From contig JABEVI010000111.1 in NCBI GenBank assembly GCA_013044085.1, forward strand, positions 1 through 7,272: 7,272 nt of DNA, given 5' to 3'. The position numbers were made by a program, and so were the translations under genes. Origin of the DNA: Steroidobacteraceae bacterium (GTDB lineage: Bacteria; Pseudomonadota; Gammaproteobacteria; Steroidobacterales; Steroidobacteraceae). Below are positions 5,898-7,272 of the stretch, one piece after another. The notes beneath the pieces were generated by a model that was not told where the DNA came from, did no database searches, and saw only the letters and a list, made by a program, of their open reading frames with translations. Every line of letters begins with the position of its first letter. The stretch's first letter is position 1.

Positions 5898-6582
5898 TCC
5901 GCAGAATTTGCCTTTCAGGCTGCACGCGATCCGCGAGCGCATCGCACACGCCGCGCTCGCCGCCGGCAGGGATCCGGCCGGGATCACGATGATCGCGGTC
6001 GGCAAGACCCAGCCTGCCGACATGTTGCGCGCCGCCGCGATGGCCGGCGTCACGGATTTCGGCGAAAACTACCTACAGGAGGCGGAGGAGAAGATGAATC
6101 AGCTCACGGACCTGCCGTTGCGCTGGCATTTCATCGGCCGCGTTCAAGCCAACAAGACCCGCTCGATCGCGGCCCGCTTCGACTGGGTACATGGAATCGA
6201 CCGCGCCGAGATAGCGCAGCGCCTGTCGGCGCAGCGCTCGCCGCACCTGCCGCCGATCAATGTTTGCATCCAGGTGGCGCTCAGCGAGGAAGCGAACAAG
6301 GGCGGGCTGGCGCCGGGCGAACTGCCGGGCGCGGCCGCACGAATCGCGGCCCTGCCGGGGCTGCGCTTGCGCGGCTTGATGTGTTTGCCGCCGATGCTGG
6401 CCGATCGGGCGGCTCAACTTGCCGTGTTCGGTGAATTGGCGCACTTGTTGCGCGACATCAACGCCCGCGGCTTCGATCTGGACGTGCTGTCGATGGGAAT
6501 GAGCGGAGATTTCGAGGCCGCCATCGCGGCGGGCGCCACCCACGTGCGCATCGGCACGGCCTTGTTCGGGGAGCGCGGATGA
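5887..6582 (+). CDS. yggS: YggS/PLPBP family PLP homeostasis protein
   Basis: This 231-residue protein belongs to the YggS/PROSC (PLPBP) family, which binds pyridoxal 5'-phosphate on a single-domain TIM barrel but has no known catalytic activity and helps keep vitamin B6 and amino-acid pools balanced. The PLP lysine is K40 in AVGKTQP (37-43); the usual residue before it is Ser or Thr, here Gly. Further conserved blocks are FGENYLQEA (58-66), HFIGRVQANK (81-90), LRGLMCLPP (161-169), LSMGMSGDFEAAI (201-213) and VRIGTALFG (220-228). Length is normal. The ATG at 5887 gives a sensible N-terminus, although the nearest purine-rich stretch (AGAGGG, 5867-5872) is 14 nt away and so a weak ribosome site. 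It diverges from pilT and is followed after 25 nt by proC, a pairing seen in many proteobacteria and fitting a link with amino-acid metabolism. Confidence 0.96.
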   Translation: MLIGPQNLPFRLHAIRERIAHAALAAGRDPAGITMIAVGKTQPADMLRAAAMAGVTDFGENYLQEAEEKMNQLTDLPLRWHFIGRVQANKTRSIAARFDWVHGIDRAEIAQRLSAQRSPHLPPINVCIQVALSEEANKGGLAPGELPGAAARIAALPGLRLRGLMCLPPMLADRAAQLAVFGELAHLLRDINARGFDLDVLSMGMSGDFEAAIAAGATHVRIGTALFGERG

Positions 6583-6607
6583 CCATCAACAACCAATGGG
6601 CGGACAC

Positions 6608-7272
6608 ATGAACGATTTCGGCAAAATGGCCTTCATCGGTGGCGGCAACATGGCCGGGGCGTTGATCGGCGGCCTGATCCGCCGGGGCGCCCGGCCCGCG
6701 CAAATCGTGGTCGCCGACCCGAGCGGAGAGCGACGCAGCGCGCTCGGCGATGAATTCGGCATCTCCGTATCGGCCGATAACGCCCAGGCGATCGCCGGTG
6801 CCGAGGTCGTGGTGCTCGCGGTGAAGCCGCAACAAATGCGCTCGGTCGCGCTCACGCTCGCACCGGGGCTGTGCGAGGCGCGCAGTTTGGTGGTATCCGT
6901 CGCCGCCGGCATCCCGCATGCGGCGCTCGCCCGCTGGTTCGGGTCTCAGGTCCCCGTGGTGAGGACCATGCCGAATCGACCGGCGCTGAACGGATTCGGG
7001 GCAACCGGCCTGTACGCCCCGGCGAGCGTCGGTGCAGCCTACCGCGCGCTCGCCGAATCCATCATGAGCGCCGTGAGCGCGACCGTATGGGTCGAACATG
7101 AGTCACAGATGGACACCGTCACCGCGCTCTCAGGGAGCGGCCCGGCGTATTTCTTTCTGTTCATGGAAGCTCTCGAGGCGGCCGCGCACGAACGCGGGCT
7201 GCCGTCGGATATCGCACACCGCCTGACGCTCGAGACCGCCTTCGGAGCGGCGCAGATGGCGCGCCAGTCGCA
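6608..7272 (+). CDS. proC: Pyrroline-5-carboxylate reductase (3' end outside window)
   Basis: 221 codons are visible before the right edge, and about 50 C-terminal residues of a normal 270-280 residue ProC are missing. The enzyme reduces 1-pyrroline-5-carboxylate to L-proline with NAD(P)H. It shows the N-terminal Rossmann motif FIGGGNMAGALIGGL (9-23), VVLAVKPQQM (68-77), VVSVAAGIP (95-103), the substrate-side motif MPNRPAL (121-127) and the C-terminal-domain signature VTALSGSGPAYFF (171-183). MPNRPA differs from the common MPNTPA. The start was placed at ATG 6608, which gives a short N-terminus like that of E. coli ProC; an in-frame ATG at 6596 would add only MGGH and cannot be excluded. It lies 25 nt after yggS with no terminator between them, so the two are probably co-transcribed. 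Confidence 0.95.
   Translation, partial: MNDFGKMAFIGGGNMAGALIGGLIRRGARPAQIVVADPSGERRSALGDEFGISVSADNAQAIAGAEVVVLAVKPQQMRSVALTLAPGLCEARSLVVSVAAGIPHAALARWFGSQVPVVRTMPNRPALNGFGATGLYAPASVGAAYRALAESIMSAVSATVWVEHESQMDTVTALSGSGPAYFFLFMEALEAAAHERGLPSDIAHRLTLETAFGAAQMARQS

Noticed and set aside
1..7272. Mobile element, defence system or CRISPR in the window
   Set aside because: No transposase, integrase, repeat array or nuclease cluster was seen; all genes are core functions in a conserved order, and nothing suggests recent transfer.

Overview
The window is chromosomal core DNA from a high-GC bacterium, most likely a gammaproteobacterium with type IVa pili. The basis is gene content and order. A TonB-like gene, yqgE/algH, ruvX (yqgF) and pyrB lie on the plus strand. 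pilT and pilU follow on the minus strand, then yggS and proC divergently on the plus strand. From memory, Pseudomonas aeruginosa carries the same genes within PA0393-PA0406 (proC, yggS, pilT, pilU, and further along pyrB, pyrR, yqgF, algH, tonB3). The genus cannot be named from sequence alone; the form of proC and pyrB would suit a non-Pseudomonas lineage such as Xanthomonadales/Nevskiales relatives, but that is a guess.

Layout: positions 1-2539 hold a tightly packed plus-strand run: the C-terminal part of a TonB-family protein (truncated by the window edge), yqgE, ruvX and pyrB, with gaps of 9 nt, an 8-nt overlap and 4 nt. Positions 2536-5822 hold a minus-strand cluster of three consecutive PilT-superfamily ATPase genes, transcribed pilT, then pilU, then a third PilU-like paralogue, with gaps of only 2 and 3 nt. 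The last of these converges on pyrB and their stop codons overlap. A 64-bp divergent intergenic region (5823-5886) separates pilT from yggS, which is followed by proC (cut by the right edge).

Working together: PilT is the main pilus retraction motor and PilU its accessory motor. The third ATPase is intact by motif but divergent, with no agreed role. The TonB fragment resembles P. aeruginosa TonB3, which has been linked to twitching motility, so both ends of the window may touch pilus function. The remaining genes are housekeeping: pre-16S rRNA processing (RuvX), pyrimidine synthesis (PyrB), PLP homeostasis (YggS) and proline synthesis (ProC).

No mobile element, CRISPR array, tRNA, rRNA or clear terminator was seen. 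I did not find an obviously new system. The points most worth following are the tandem third ATPase, the missing pyrR and leader before pyrB, and the overlapping convergent stops.
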